Assembly: GCF_000209165.1 (NCBI RefSeq)
Contig: NC_009043.1
Span: 1,426,001 to 1,490,000, forward strand
DNA: 64,000 nucleotides
Direction of reading: 5' to 3'
Origin: Scheffersomyces stipitis CBS 6054
Lineage: Eukaryota > Ascomycota > Pichiomycetes > Serinales > Debaryomycetaceae
Shown: piece by piece, positions 47,022 through 57,262 of the stretch
Numbering within the stretch: the stretch's first letter is position 1
Layout: the number at the start of each line of letters is the position of its first letter
Program-made: the position numbers and the translations under genes
The notes under the pieces: model-generated
Database searches by the model: none
Seen by the model: only the letters and a program-made list of their open reading frames with translations
What the model was told of the DNA's origin: nothing

Positions 47022-49856
47022 TTAACCGTACTGAATCTTAACAAATAACGAAGAGTAAACTAACTCTTCCCCAAATAGATCATTAACATTAAGATATCTA
47101 TAGCCCCTCTTCAAATTATTAAGTCTAGCAACGCAAATTCCAATTGGACTTGCTTCGATTTCTTCAGTTTTAGATTCTGAAGCAAATATAGTAAATTTAA
47201 CAAACACTAGATTGTTTGCTGCAGTCATTTTTCCACTGAATGTTTGGTTCCACCTAGGGTTAAATCCATTCTCAGATACGATCTTGGTTTTGCCTAGAGC
47301 CATTGAATTATCATCCCACTCAATTGTGGTTGCCCCGATTATTTCAAATTGCACAAACGGATTGATGGCATTTTCTTCACCTTTCGATTTTGGTAATTGA
47401 TGAGCGCTAATGATTTCAAAATCAAACTTCACCTCAAAAGTTCCAGGGGAATACTTCAGAACTTGCTTTCTCAAGGATTTAAGCAAAGGCTTTCTTAGCG
47501 AAGTGTCCTTAAGAACATAGCCTTTTCTTCCGACACTGTCAAACATAGCCTCGCTTATTTGCTGCCCTAAATCATAGGTTTGCCAATTCGTTGCAACCAT
47601 TTGGACCCCATGCTCCCAATACTTAAGGGGCAAAAAATTGGATGAACGGACTCGAATCTTAGATGGATAAACTCGCATGAGATACCTTCTATTGTGCTTA
47701 TCAATTGACGCTTTTTTAGTTTCGTCCTTCAACATCGAATTTATTGATTTCTCGCTCAACGAGAAACAGTGATTGTATGTTTTGGATTCTGGTAGGGAAA
47801 AGTTTCGAAATTTGAGACCCTGAAAATATACTCCAAGATCACTTAATTCGTCTATAATTTTTGTTGATTTGGTTTTGCTTCGGACACTAAAGCTGGATGA
47901 TCTGCCAGTTCCATTATCCTCACTAAAAGAAGTCGTCGTGGTTGTCGAGGTCGAAGTTCCAGTCGTATAACTACCATCCATCGGAATCAAGTTGTGAAAT
48001 GGGCTTGTTTTCTTCACTTTAAGGAGTATCCTGTGCTTCAATTCATTAGGACTTGGTAATGTGGCGTTGTCTAAAATTGGAGTAGCAATTAATGTATCTC
48101 CTAATGTGTTCTTCAAAATATCCACAATCTTTCTCTGAGATGCTACAGAACAATTGATTTCTAAGCTAATAACAAGGGGGTATGGAGACGTGAAAAATGC
48201 ATACTTTTTAATGGTACTGATAACATTCGAGAAAGAAATCGCAGTTGTGAATGTCCTACCATGATTGACAATTGGCTCTTTATCATGTTGAAACTGTACT
48301 CCTTCCTCACTTTCTGCTACCTCCCCGTCCCACACATCAACCTCGACACACCTACATCCACGCTGTAGGGCCCTAATATATCCCTCAACGGAAGAATCCC
48401 CTGCAACCTGTCTTCCCACCAAATACGTATTATGGGACGATGAGATGTAATACTCGCTCAATGGATAACTCATATACTGTTCTTCATCCTCTATTTGTTG
48501 TATAGCAGTAGAATATTTAGATAGGAGAAAGTTATTGAAGTTTTCAGGAAGCCAGTAGTCCAAGGTATCCACACAGAATTTTTTAAAAATCTTGTGTAGC
48601 ACTGCATTTTCAATACTATCCTTCTGAACTTGGATGATGAATTGCTTGAATATTTCCAAAGTCATAGATTGACCAGATCCACAAACCAAACTCCAGATTT
48701 CCATGATATCGCTTCTCTTCTTCAAAGTCGACACGAACAATTTGAATTGATCAAAATTTAGACCATTTCCACAAACTTCGTCTTCTTTATCGTTGACTTT
48801 TTTGACTTCATCAAAAATAGACCGAAGATAACCCCTGTTTATATTAATATTCAAACGCTTGGAATATTTGAGAATGTCTTCAAAAGACAAGAATTCTCTA
48901 ACACTCTTATCACTCTCCTCGATCATCCCTTTAACAATCTTATCCTTTTCGCTCTTGTCACTTTCCTTGAAATCGACAAAAAGTTCTCGTGCTAAGTCAT
49001 GCCGCAAACTTCTCAAGTTCTTTATTGAATTGCTTATCCTTTTGAAGTCATGTTCTGTATCCGCCAATAAGTGCAAGGATTTCATCTTTCCTTTTTTCTC
49101 ATTGAAGTAAACAATAGTAATCCATTGATCTTCAAATTCCTTCGAAATGTGCAATTCTTCTCTATAATTTGAGCCATCCTTTTGAAAAGCTATAGTCTTG
49201 ATATTGTCCAAGGAAAACTCATACATCTTCGCCTTTGTGCTATGCATCGCATTGGGTACCACCAATCTCTGCAATGTACTTGAAGCCGACATGGAAACAG
49301 AGGAAAATGCATTTTTCCAGGTGAACTTGAAGTTGATCGGGTCTATCTTGAACAATATCCTCTTCTTTGAGTTCTGGGAAACTTTGAGTAAAGGTAGACC
49401 CTCCTTGAGAAAAATATCAGGGATCTTGATATGACCTATACTTTTCGCTAAAAGCGGATTCAATTCCACATCAGCTAATATTTCGTCATTAGAAGCATCT
49501 CCCGTTGAACTTGGGCTCTTTGATCCAGAAGATCGTCTGCCGAAGATACCATTTGATCGCACAGATTTTGTTGATTCATTCAAGTCGTCGTCGGATTTGC
49601 TAAAATGCAACAACTTCTTGATAGACATTCTAGACGACGAATCTGACATCAGAGTATCCTTGGCCTCATTAGTTCTTAAGTTAGTGAATAACGAGGTTAA
49701 ATCTGACAGAATAGGAGAAGAGTTGCTTCGCCGAATTATAGCAGGGACATACTCATCGGTAACAGTCAATTCTGTGGGGCTGACACATATGTTTATGTTA
49801 TTGTTGTCGTTGTTGCCAACACAAGAGGTTGATCTCTCATCTCGAGTATTCATCAT
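47022..49856 (-). CDS. PLC1: Phosphoinositide-specific phospholipase C PLC1, 944 aa
   Basis: It hydrolyses PI(4,5)P2 to diacylglycerol and IP3, feeding inositol-polyphosphate synthesis. Order: Ser/Asn-rich N-terminus; PH-like region (~165-295); EF-hand-like helices (~310-450); catalytic X domain with SSSHNTYLVG (H475) and NHGRTFTTAISF (second catalytic His H532); variable linker with a Thr/Ser run (TSTSTTTTTSFSEDNGTG); Y domain (LSDLGVYFQGLKF, YLMRVYPSKIRVRSSNFLPLKYWEHGVQMVATNWQTYDLGQQISEAMF, GYVLK); C2 domain (~820-944). It is a delta-type PLC, somewhat longer than the 869-aa S. cerevisiae enzyme. It lies 156 bp downstream of HIS7 on the same strand. Confidence 0.95.
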   Translation of the reverse strand: MMNTRDERSTSCVGNNDNNNINICVSPTELTVTDEYVPAIIRRSNSSPILSDLTSLFTNLRTNEAKDTLMSDSSSRMSIKKLLHFSKSDDDLNESTKSVRSNGIFGRRSSGSKSPSSTGDASNDEILADVELNPLLAKSIGHIKIPDIFLKEGLPLLKVSQNSKKRILFKIDPINFKFTWKNAFSSVSMSASSTLQRLVVPNAMHSTKAKMYEFSLDNIKTIAFQKDGSNYREELHISKEFEDQWITIVYFNEKKGKMKSLHLLADTEHDFKRISNSIKNLRSLRHDLARELFVDFKESDKSEKDKIVKGMIEESDKSVREFLSFEDILKYSKRLNININRGYLRSIFDEVKKVNDKEDEVCGNGLNFDQFKLFVSTLKKRSDIMEIWSLVCGSGQSMTLEIFKQFIIQVQKDSIENAVLHKIFKKFCVDTLDYWLPENFNNFLLSKYSTAIQQIEDEEQYMSYPLSEYYISSSHNTYLVGRQVAGDSSVEGYIRALQRGCRCVEVDVWDGEVAESEEGVQFQHDKEPIVNHGRTFTTAISFSNVISTIKKYAFFTSPYPLVISLEINCSVASQRKIVDILKNTLGDTLIATPILDNATLPSPNELKHRILLKVKKTSPFHNLIPMDGSYTTGTSTSTTTTTSFSEDNGTGRSSSFSVRSKTKSTKIIDELSDLGVYFQGLKFRNFSLPESKTYNHCFSLSEKSINSMLKDETKKASIDKHNRRYLMRVYPSKIRVRSSNFLPLKYWEHGVQMVATNWQTYDLGQQISEAMFDSVGRKGYVLKDTSLRKPLLKSLRKQVLKYSPGTFEVKFDFEIISAHQLPKSKGEENAINPFVQFEIIGATTIEWDDNSMALGKTKIVSENGFNPRWNQTFSGKMTAANNLVFVKFTIFASESKTEEIEASPIGICVARLNNLKRGYRYLNVNDLFGEELVYSSLFVKIQYG

Positions 49857-50012
49857 ACAATCGCATTCCTATCCTCCGTTTGAATAAATTAGAATAACAA
49901 CCAGGATATCACTTCCATTACAATTTCTAATGCGGATAATCAAAATTTACTCCATCGATTTCGCGCATAACGGTTTCGATAATGACTGCACTATATACAA
50001 AATTTATATGAT

Positions 50013-51779
50013 TTATAATTCTACTTCTTCATCTAATCGAACGTCCATCTTGCCATTGGTCTGAAGATACTTTTTAACGTCATTGACTTCGTATTCACCT
50101 CTGTGAAACATTCCTGCTCCCAATGCAGCGTCAATTCCACATTCCAATTCGAAAGCGTCTTGGAAATGTTGCGGATTACCAGCACCAGAACTTGCAATTA
50201 CTGGGATGGAAACGTTGCTCTTGATTTGAGTCAATAATTCGAGATTGTATCCCTTGTTGGACCCATCATGATCGATCGAGTTCAATAATATTTCACCTGC
50301 ACCCAATTCCTCGCAAGCGGTACATAATTCAAGAGCGCCCAACTCGTGGACCTTTCTCCCTCCTTGTGAAGTAACTTGGTAGTAGCAGTACTGTTCGCCA
50401 TTAGGTCCAAACTTGGCTGGGTCTACAATTTTTATGGTTTGCATCTTGGTTTCCATCGGACTAGCAGCATACTTTCTCTTTGGATCAACGGATATAACCA
50501 CAGCTTGCGCACCAAAAGTTGCAGAAATGCTTTCGATAGATGTTTTGCCAGTTTTTTGCTTTCCATTTGCATAATACTCTTCTGCAATAGTAACAGCATC
50601 ACTTCCAATACTAACTTTGTCTGCTCCAGATCTGAAATACAAATCAGCAACCTTAACCGCAGGCACTAATTTGCCGGTTTCTGGGTCTGTCATATCCTTA
50701 ATACCACCACCAACTGTTAAAGGGACAAAAATGGTTTCAGCGGCTTTGCTCAAAACTTGAAGCATGGGCAAGTCTTTTAACGGAGAGTTACGGAAAGAGG
50801 TAATGTTTAGAAAGGTAACTTCGTCAGCACCTTGATTGTAATATCTGGTCGCTAATTCAACTGGTTTTCCAAGATTTCTAACTTTGCTTTCACTCAGGGC
50901 AGTTTCGCGGACGTTGTATTGATCACCTTTTGTGACAACCAAATCGCCCTCATCGTTAGATCTGACGTCTAAACATGCTATGATTCTTCTGGTGGTTCCA
51001 CCTAAGGATTGCTCGACTCCAACAACTTCTTGAATGATAGATTTATCAACATCGGCAAACTGAATACTTTCTAAGAAAGATTTTATAACCCTTAAGCCAG
51101 CCAAACCAGACTTTTCCGGGTGAAATTGAGTTGCAAAGAAATTCTTGTAGTTAATTGCTGCTAGGAATTTTTCTGAACCATATCTTGCAATTGCAAAGTT
51201 CCAGCCCTCTTTAGAAGCCTTTTCCAAAATATGTTTGTTCTCATCATTTATAATAGCTGCGTAGGAATGAACAAAATAATATTTGTTAAATGTGTTGATA
51301 TGGTATAACGATTTAGACCTCTCTAAAGAGTTGCAACCAATCTTGATATCGGTTATACTGTTCCAACCGATATGTGGAACAGACTTCTTTAATTTTTTCT
51401 CTTCGAATATTGGATCATGAATGTTAAACTTGGCTAATCTCAATTTTAAAAAACCCAATCCACGAAAATCCACTCCTGGGCTTTCTTCTGAGCTGTCAAA
51501 GAATGCTTGCAACCCAACACAAATACCCATCAATGATCTTCCACTATCAATGTACTTGTTGATTGGTTTAATTAAGTTTCTCGCATGCATTTCCCTCACG
51601 AAGTGTCCATAGTTTCCGACCCCTGGAAAGATGAGCTTTTCAATGTCATTGTCATACTGTTCGAAATCATCCGCATTACGAATGAATTTGACGTCGTATT
51701 CCCCAATACGCTTTATGGCATTGGCCAATGACTGCAAGTTTCCACTCTCTACGTCAATTACATAAACTGACTTTACCAT
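50013..51779 (-). CDS. HIS7: Imidazole glycerol phosphate synthase HIS7 (bifunctional), 588 aa
   Basis: Fifth step of histidine biosynthesis: glutamine-derived ammonia joins PRFAR to give imidazole glycerol phosphate and AICAR, which feeds purine synthesis. The N-terminal glutaminase (1-~235) has PGVGNYGHF, nucleophile C87 in MGICVGLQ, and H220/E222 in FATQFHPEKSG. The C-terminal cyclase barrel (~262-575) has catalytic D271 in IIACLDVRSNDEGDL, RELG-like phosphate loops (LTVGGGIKD, KVSIGSDAV), VVISVDPKRKYA and PVIASSGAG. The glutaminase-cyclase fusion is typical of fungi (S. cerevisiae 552 aa). Two Gcn4-type sites lie 80 and 121 bp upstream, indicating general amino-acid control. Confidence 0.97.
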   Translation of the reverse strand: MVKSVYVIDVESGNLQSLANAIKRIGEYDVKFIRNADDFEQYDNDIEKLIFPGVGNYGHFVREMHARNLIKPINKYIDSGRSLMGICVGLQAFFDSSEESPGVDFRGLGFLKLRLAKFNIHDPIFEEKKLKKSVPHIGWNSITDIKIGCNSLERSKSLYHINTFNKYYFVHSYAAIINDENKHILEKASKEGWNFAIARYGSEKFLAAINYKNFFATQFHPEKSGLAGLRVIKSFLESIQFADVDKSIIQEVVGVEQSLGGTTRRIIACLDVRSNDEGDLVVTKGDQYNVRETALSESKVRNLGKPVELATRYYNQGADEVTFLNITSFRNSPLKDLPMLQVLSKAAETIFVPLTVGGGIKDMTDPETGKLVPAVKVADLYFRSGADKVSIGSDAVTIAEEYYANGKQKTGKTSIESISATFGAQAVVISVDPKRKYAASPMETKMQTIKIVDPAKFGPNGEQYCYYQVTSQGGRKVHELGALELCTACEELGAGEILLNSIDHDGSNKGYNLELLTQIKSNVSIPVIASSGAGNPQHFQDAFELECGIDAALGAGMFHRGEYEVNDVKKYLQTNGKMDVRLDEEVEL

Positions 51780-51858
51780 TTTTTTAATGTAGTTATTCGA
51801 AGTTTCTGTTGGACTATTTGAGACGGGAAATTTTCACTTTACATATGAGCTAAAATAG

Positions 51859-51865
51859 TGAGTCA
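51859..51865. promoter_or_regulatory. Gcn4/Bas1-type site upstream of HIS7
   Basis: TGAGTCA, a perfect match to the Gcn4 consensus TGA(C/G)TCA. It is 80 bp upstream of the HIS7 start codon, within the usual range. Confidence 0.75.
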
Positions 51866-51899
51866 AGTTTCTGATGGAGAGTTTCTGCAGTACCGAACA

Positions 51900-51906
51900 T
51901 GAGTCA
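51900..51906. promoter_or_regulatory. Second Gcn4/Bas1-type site upstream of HIS7
   Basis: A second TGAGTCA, 41 bp from the first (start to start), about four helical turns. S. cerevisiae HIS7 is also controlled by Gcn4 and Bas1/Bas2 through such sites. Confidence 0.75.
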
Positions 51907-52022
51907 AAGTATTACAATCATGCAGGACCATATATTAAAGATCTACTCCATAGTTGCTAACACTAACTTACATCTCTAAACGTGTTTATATTCATTGACC
52001 CGCAAAGACTTCACGTAGGTGT

Positions 52023-54356
52023 TCACAATTGCGACTTTTGGGCACAAATATTTATATAATAATGAATGCCTCCTTCAGTAGACATTGGTTTGACAGGGTC
52101 ATCATGGTCCTTAAATTTTGCGCAATACTCATCAATCTTCCCAAAGATTTCGAATAGTTGAATTCCAATCCGTCTAATAAGGAAGTTATTGACCTCATTT
52201 GACGAACTTAACAAAACAACGCTAAACTTGACATTTCCCTTACCAAATATTTCGTACAACTCAACAAGCAAGACCTCAATGAAATTAGGAATGATTTTGA
52301 GAAAGTTTGCCAAATCGATTTCCATGAAGTCCCATTGAGGTTTACCATCCTTGGCACCCTGGAATATTGACTCGTTCCCATACTTGACTATTGGAGTTTC
52401 TAGCTTCCCACCAACCTTCAATATTCTGTAGAATTCTCGTAGAACGATTTTATAATTAGTAGGTGTGAGTTGCAACTGTAAATCGCGGGAGTGAATTAAG
52501 TCAAACGAGTTGGATTCTAAAGTCGATAAACTTTCAGAGTAGAATTCGAAATTCATTGGCTTGTGGCTGAAAGATGCGCTAGGATCAGGATATTCGTGGC
52601 GGTTCACATCTGAATATTTTGCAGACTCATTATCAACTGCTTTGGCCATATTGACTAACTTTTCCGGTGGCATCGACTTGTATTCGCTAAATTCTTCGAA
52701 TTGTAGTTTCTTAAAATAATCATCAAATAAAAGTTTATCGGACTCGACAAACGATTGTTTGCGGATTCTGGATTCTATTTCGGCGTACAATTCCAGGTCA
52801 TCAATAATCTTTGGGTTTTCTGCGTATATATTTGTTTCAAAAACCCGAACAAATGGGACAGTAAGAGCAAGATACCAACCATATTGGACACTGTAAAACG
52901 TATTGTAAATTAAAACCTTTGTAGACTCCGGATCTTGGCTGGTTATCTTTTCCTTATACTTTTCAAATAAACCACGCAGGGATTGACTTGCGAGAATGCA
53001 GTTGTTATGGAACTTACCTAAGATTTGAATATTATATTTCTCCAAAAGAATATATTCGTAAGACACTTTGGTAATCGAATGCAATAATAGATTGACTTTA
53101 GTCAACTCTACATCACAGCCATCACCCATGTCTTCCTGTTTCAAGGAGTACAAAGCATCTGCAATCTTTCTGAAAAAATCCTTGTACTTATAATGAGTTC
53201 TCTCAACCTCAGTTAATGTGGAAGGGTTGACATTGCTGGGAAGGTTAATTAGATATCGCACGTAGTTAGAGAAGTTCACCTGTACCAATTCTTCGTTGTT
53301 AATTATTGGGTGATGGCTATGTATCAGCTCCTCCCTAATAAGAATACGAAGAAATTTGCGCACATTCAAAGACTCATAGGCAAGAATACTTTCGTACGCC
53401 CTAATGTCATGGTGTTGCAAAGTATCGAACCTGTTCCTTATAGAACTCGACTTTCTATGGCGGTTTATAAATTTAAGAAGTGAATGACTCCGAACTCTGG
53501 CAAAATTTATTGGATCGTTATAATGGTGGTCGCTCAAAATGTCAAGAAAGTTGTTATAACGGAATATTTGAAAGCTAGGCGTGAATAGAAATGCTTGCAT
53601 AGATTCCACCTTATTCAAAACAGACATCAGAATGACAGGTTTAAATGGTGCAATCACCGGGTGACCATCTCCCCGTATCAAAGATGCTGTAGTAATTTGT
53701 TTAGGCAGCTGAGTTGGAGACATTTTGATACTTGGGGAGACCAGTTGCTTCGCTTCTTTGGGGAGCAGTTTCGCATCTCCTATGAAGGGACTAGATAGTT
53801 TTCTGGAGAATCTAGATTGTTTTGGTTGGCCAGTTGGTGCTGCATTAGGATTGGAATGGGAAGATGACAAGGAACTGTTTCTTCTATATTTTGTGTTGGA
53901 GGTGGCCGACCCAGCTGAAGTTGCTGACAAAGCAGAATTGTTACGGTTTCTATCAATTGGAATGGCAGCCAAATCAGAGAAAGATGAAGACTTCCTGGTT
54001 GAGGAAAACAAAGAATCCAAGCCATCATTCTTGCCGTGTGGTGGTGTTGAGCTTCCAGAATTTGAAGCCAATGCATTTGAAAATTTATCTGCCACCACAT
54101 TGGAAGTTTCCATGTTCGTTGATTCTTCGGATACAGATTCTTCGATTCCTTTGGAAAGAGATTGGCTCTTCACCGATGGAGCTGCCGACGATACGATAGA
54201 AGCATCATCAGGTGCTGAGTCTGTCAGATGCAGATTGGTTTGCAGGCTTCTATGGCCGTTTCGTTTCTTCTTTCGCTGTTTGGCCCTATCTTCCTTGTGC
54301 TTATTTATCTTCTGCTGCGTCTGATAAGAAACTGCCGGAACAACAAAGAAACTCAT
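52023..54356 (-). CDS. Predicted S-adenosylmethionine methyltransferase-like protein, 777 aa
   Basis: I do not recognise a named orthologue. The N-terminus is basic (KHKEDRAKQRKKKRNGHR), followed by ~200 low-complexity Ser/Asn/Thr-rich residues. The middle (~235-580) looks folded and helical (VILMSVLNKVESMQAFLFTPSFQIFRYNNFLDILSDH, ESLNVRKFLRILIREELIHSHH). The C-terminal part carries a methyltransferase-like stretch, NSFDLIHSRDLQLQLTPTNYKIVLREFYRILKVGGKLETPIV, with the family's D-L-I-x-x-R and R-x-L-K-x-G-G pattern. The glycine-rich SAM-binding loop (motif I) is not obvious, so catalysis is uncertain; it may be a degenerate regulatory version. The start is the first ATG; the MSFFVVPAVSYQTQQKINKHKEDR beginning looks like a conserved N-terminus. 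Confidence 0.55.
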   Translation of the reverse strand: MSFFVVPAVSYQTQQKINKHKEDRAKQRKKKRNGHRSLQTNLHLTDSAPDDASIVSSAAPSVKSQSLSKGIEESVSEESTNMETSNVVADKFSNALASNSGSSTPPHGKNDGLDSLFSSTRKSSSFSDLAAIPIDRNRNNSALSATSAGSATSNTKYRRNSSLSSSHSNPNAAPTGQPKQSRFSRKLSSPFIGDAKLLPKEAKQLVSPSIKMSPTQLPKQITTASLIRGDGHPVIAPFKPVILMSVLNKVESMQAFLFTPSFQIFRYNNFLDILSDHHYNDPINFARVRSHSLLKFINRHRKSSSIRNRFDTLQHHDIRAYESILAYESLNVRKFLRILIREELIHSHHPIINNEELVQVNFSNYVRYLINLPSNVNPSTLTEVERTHYKYKDFFRKIADALYSLKQEDMGDGCDVELTKVNLLLHSITKVSYEYILLEKYNIQILGKFHNNCILASQSLRGLFEKYKEKITSQDPESTKVLIYNTFYSVQYGWYLALTVPFVRVFETNIYAENPKIIDDLELYAEIESRIRKQSFVESDKLLFDDYFKKLQFEEFSEYKSMPPEKLVNMAKAVDNESAKYSDVNRHEYPDPSASFSHKPMNFEFYSESLSTLESNSFDLIHSRDLQLQLTPTNYKIVLREFYRILKVGGKLETPIVKYGNESIFQGAKDGKPQWDFMEIDLANFLKIIPNFIEVLLVELYEIFGKGNVKFSVVLLSSSNEVNNFLIRRIGIQLFEIFGKIDEYCAKFKDHDDPVKPMSTEGGIHYYINICAQKSQL

Positions 54357-55589
54357 GACAATATACGTCTGTATATATGGACTATGTGATATGAAGATAA
54401 ATTACGAAATATGATTCAATGCTGTGGAGGAGGGTACGGTAATGCAACTTGATTTCAGGGATGATAATTGAACGAAGTCACAATTTATATGAGAACAATT
54501 AAAATATCTGGGCACCAGCAAACACAGAAGATGGATAAAACGATCAATGTAACTCAAACTCTAAAGGTAACGATATGCTGAAATGGGCAAGAAAGGAAAG
54601 CAAGTTTGCTGTGAATGACTATAAGCTCGGGAAAAAAGTCTCCTATCAAATTCAAACGTTTCTTAATCTAAGCTATTCTTACAATATATGCAGCAAGAAA
54701 AAATTGAGAGGGGAACGTATGCCTATCCACTGAGGAAATGGTAATCTCATGGATCTAATTGCTGGCAGCGGTTGGGGCTTCGTATTGAGGGGATTTCCAA
54801 GATGGCCAGTAGTTTGACTCAATCGTGTCAAACGAATTCTGTTCTTGTTTTGGTTTATTTTGCTATCTTCATCGCTAAGCTGTCAGGACGCCGAGCTCCC
54901 GCTAATCCTATCGCCTGGATGGTTATCAACGGTAATCGGCGAGATCACGTGCTCGTCTCAATGAAAGCAGTCCAATTATTGTAGAGGACACACACTCCGA
55001 AACACCGAGATCGAACTGATAGGCGTTAATTGTCAAATATTGCGAAACAACAGTTTAACTGGTAAATACCTACACAAACTTGGCAATTACATTATCTGTA
55101 CAGATTTCCTCTAAATGGTACAACTACGTCTTCGTTGCTCCCAGGTTAGCAAAGTCGGAAATTAAACTGCTTTGCGTACATGCAAAGAAGCTGATTCGTC
55201 TTTTAAGGTACAAAAAAAATCGGACACTTCAAAGAAGTGAGCTTATAGGATGTAAAGAATTCAGTCGGAAATGTGCACATCGCCATAGATATTAGCATTT
55301 GCAACATCTGAGGCTAATTTTCAGCCTAGAATCCCAAAGTATTGTAGACCATGATGGCTGCAGCATAAAGTCATCTACTGACATAGCCATATTCTATATA
55401 CAGGATAAACCGTGACAATAGTCAGGCTACAAGGGGCCCAGGGCAGAAGCTCATCTATGGCAATTTCATCACTAGAAAAGATACTTGGCAAGACTTTGGG
55501 TGTACATTTTTGTATTAAACTGCCAGACTCCTTTCTTTTCTTCGTTTCTTCAATTTCGTTGCTTACGTTCATTATAATACAGTCTCAGC
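54357..55589. other. Intergenic region, divergent promoters of methyltransferase-like and RCR-like genes
   Basis: 1.2 kb. A CACGTG palindrome (54946-54951, in ATCACGTGCT) could bind a bHLH factor such as Cbf1 or Tye7. CAAGGGGCCC near 55430 contains the stress-element core AGGGG. The short open frames here have no protein-like features. I see no tRNA, snRNA or repeat. Confidence 0.45.
54946..54951. promoter_or_regulatory. E-box CACGTG
   Basis: A perfect palindromic E-box in a non-coding region, TCACGTGC in context. Its position (590 bp from one start codon, 640 bp from the other) does not say which gene it serves. Confidence 0.35.
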
Positions 55590-56111
55590 ATGTTGATAAC
55601 AAGCAAAGACTCCGTCGCACCGAATCTCTCCAAGAGAATTATATACTACTCCAATAACCGTGGCTGGACTAATCACAGATGGCTTCTATGGTTATTGTTA
55701 GCTGTTCCTCTTGTTATTCTTCTCTTGTTTTATTTGCTTAGATCGAGAAGGAGAAAAACCGTAGTTGGAACTACTCAAGAACCTTTCTACACTCAGGAGC
55801 AACCGCCAGTATCTGGTGGATACTACTACGGGGACCAGGGACAGGGTAACTACCCAGGTCAGGGAAACTACCAAGGACAAGAGAACTACCAAGGACAGGG
55901 AAGCTCTTATGTGCCTCCACCAATGCCAGCTAAGCACAACGCTGAAACAGACTACAATGTCAGCGGTGATAGCTTCGGTGGATATGGCGGTAGCGGTAGC
56001 TACGGTGGCTATGGTGGCTACTCTCAAGACCCCAATGCTCCTCCAGACCCCAATGCTCCTCCAGACTACTCCAGACCAGAAGGTCCACCACCTACTCACA
56101 ATAAATTTTAA
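55590..56111 (+). CDS. RCR1/RCR2-like single-pass membrane protein with PPxY motif, 173 aa
   Basis: One transmembrane helix (~34-51, WLLWLLLAVPLVILLLFYLL) is followed by a basic stop-transfer cluster RSRRRK, then a Gly/Tyr/Gln/Pro-rich tail. The tail has repeats of G-Q-G/E-N-Y-x-G-Q and GGYGG, and DPNAPPDPNAPPDYS with a PPDY motif that fits the PPxY consensus for WW domains of the ubiquitin ligase Rsp5. This layout matches yeast Rcr1 and Rcr2, ER/endosome-to-vacuole proteins that help sort plasma-membrane transporters and influence chitin levels and Congo red resistance. The repeats are degenerate and length-variable. Family assignment is from architecture, not close sequence identity. Confidence 0.65.
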   Translation: MLITSKDSVAPNLSKRIIYYSNNRGWTNHRWLLWLLLAVPLVILLLFYLLRSRRRKTVVGTTQEPFYTQEQPPVSGGYYYGDQGQGNYPGQGNYQGQENYQGQGSSYVPPPMPAKHNAETDYNVSGDSFGGYGGSGSYGGYGGYSQDPNAPPDPNAPPDYSRPEGPPPTHNKF

Positions 56112-57262
56112 ATTCTGAAAATAGATGTACGCAGATGAATCTGCTGGTCATTTGAGATTCAATTGGGGCTGATGAATAGAATAGTTTTGAGGATTATTCT
56201 TTCAGAAAGGTACCTGATCTCTTTTCAGTGAAGATAATGTTGTCCCAACCCAATGAAGTTAGTCTTAGCCCTCATTTCTTCTACTGGTCCGTCACTTTCT
56301 ATCTATGTACTAATTTTCTACAGGGTTTCTTTAATGTATAGTTGCAACAAATATGCTTTTCGTTTTAAGTTTTCCGTACTCGTCTTTCCCAGCAACTCTA
56401 AGAGGCTTCCAAGCGGCTGAATGCAGATGATGATCTTCGGCAAATGGAATTCCTGTATGTAGTTCTTCACGAATGTTATTATCTGACAGCATAGATCTTA
56501 GAGGTAATAAGTTCAGTGCTTGTAATTGGATTAGCGATTTCCTGGCGCTGTGTCACCATTTGTCTATCTGAGTTGAGAATACCTCTATTTGTTCCCTATA
56601 TTCGCGAAACTTCCAACAGATTTTGTCAGATCTCCCACTGGTCCCTATCGGGTATTGTTCTGAACATTAGTGCACAGCTGCATGATAAAACTGGCTGCGA
56701 ATTCAATACCATGTTCATCAGCAGAGATGTTCCTTATAGACTTTTCGTAAGCCGAGCCATCGATATAATCAATTTTAATTCGAGATAAATAGCGATATGA
56801 GAATGAATCTTCTCTACTTTTGGTCGAAGAAATAGTTTTCGTGTATAAGGGTCCAAATCTTTGAAAACTAGTAAACTGAAATAAACGTTTCAAGCAAATA
56901 GATTTTCGTCTCCAGCCAGAGGAGTATATCCAGCAACAGATAAGCCATTTTCGCTGATATAACCGAGCAAGGGTCATAGTGATGCCAGATTCTTTTCATT
57001 CATTGTTTGACAGATGCAATAGCCACCGGCATATAGGTCATATCGGGAAACACATCTTGCGGATGCTGTTGCGTTATCCGCCTTACCCGCTGTAGTGAAG
57101 TTAAAAGAAGACGTTTCGGATAATAGCTGCAGCATCCGTCAAGTCAAGACTACCCGCTGTTGAATTATAAAAGAAGTTTATTTCCTTATTCATCTTAAGA
57201 CAAATATTGTATTGCTTTTATTCTACTATCAGATTTGCACAGCTAAATTCTACAATTCAATC
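56112..57262. other. Intergenic region, RCR-like terminator / FMP52 promoter
   Basis: 1.15 kb without a convincing gene. Near the FMP52 end, two related segments occur: CTTACCCGCTGTAGTGAAGT...AAAAGAAG (57082-57110) and CTACCCGCTGTTGAA...AAAAGAAG (57149-57176). The first contains TTACCCG (57083-57089), the Reb1 core. Confidence 0.45.
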
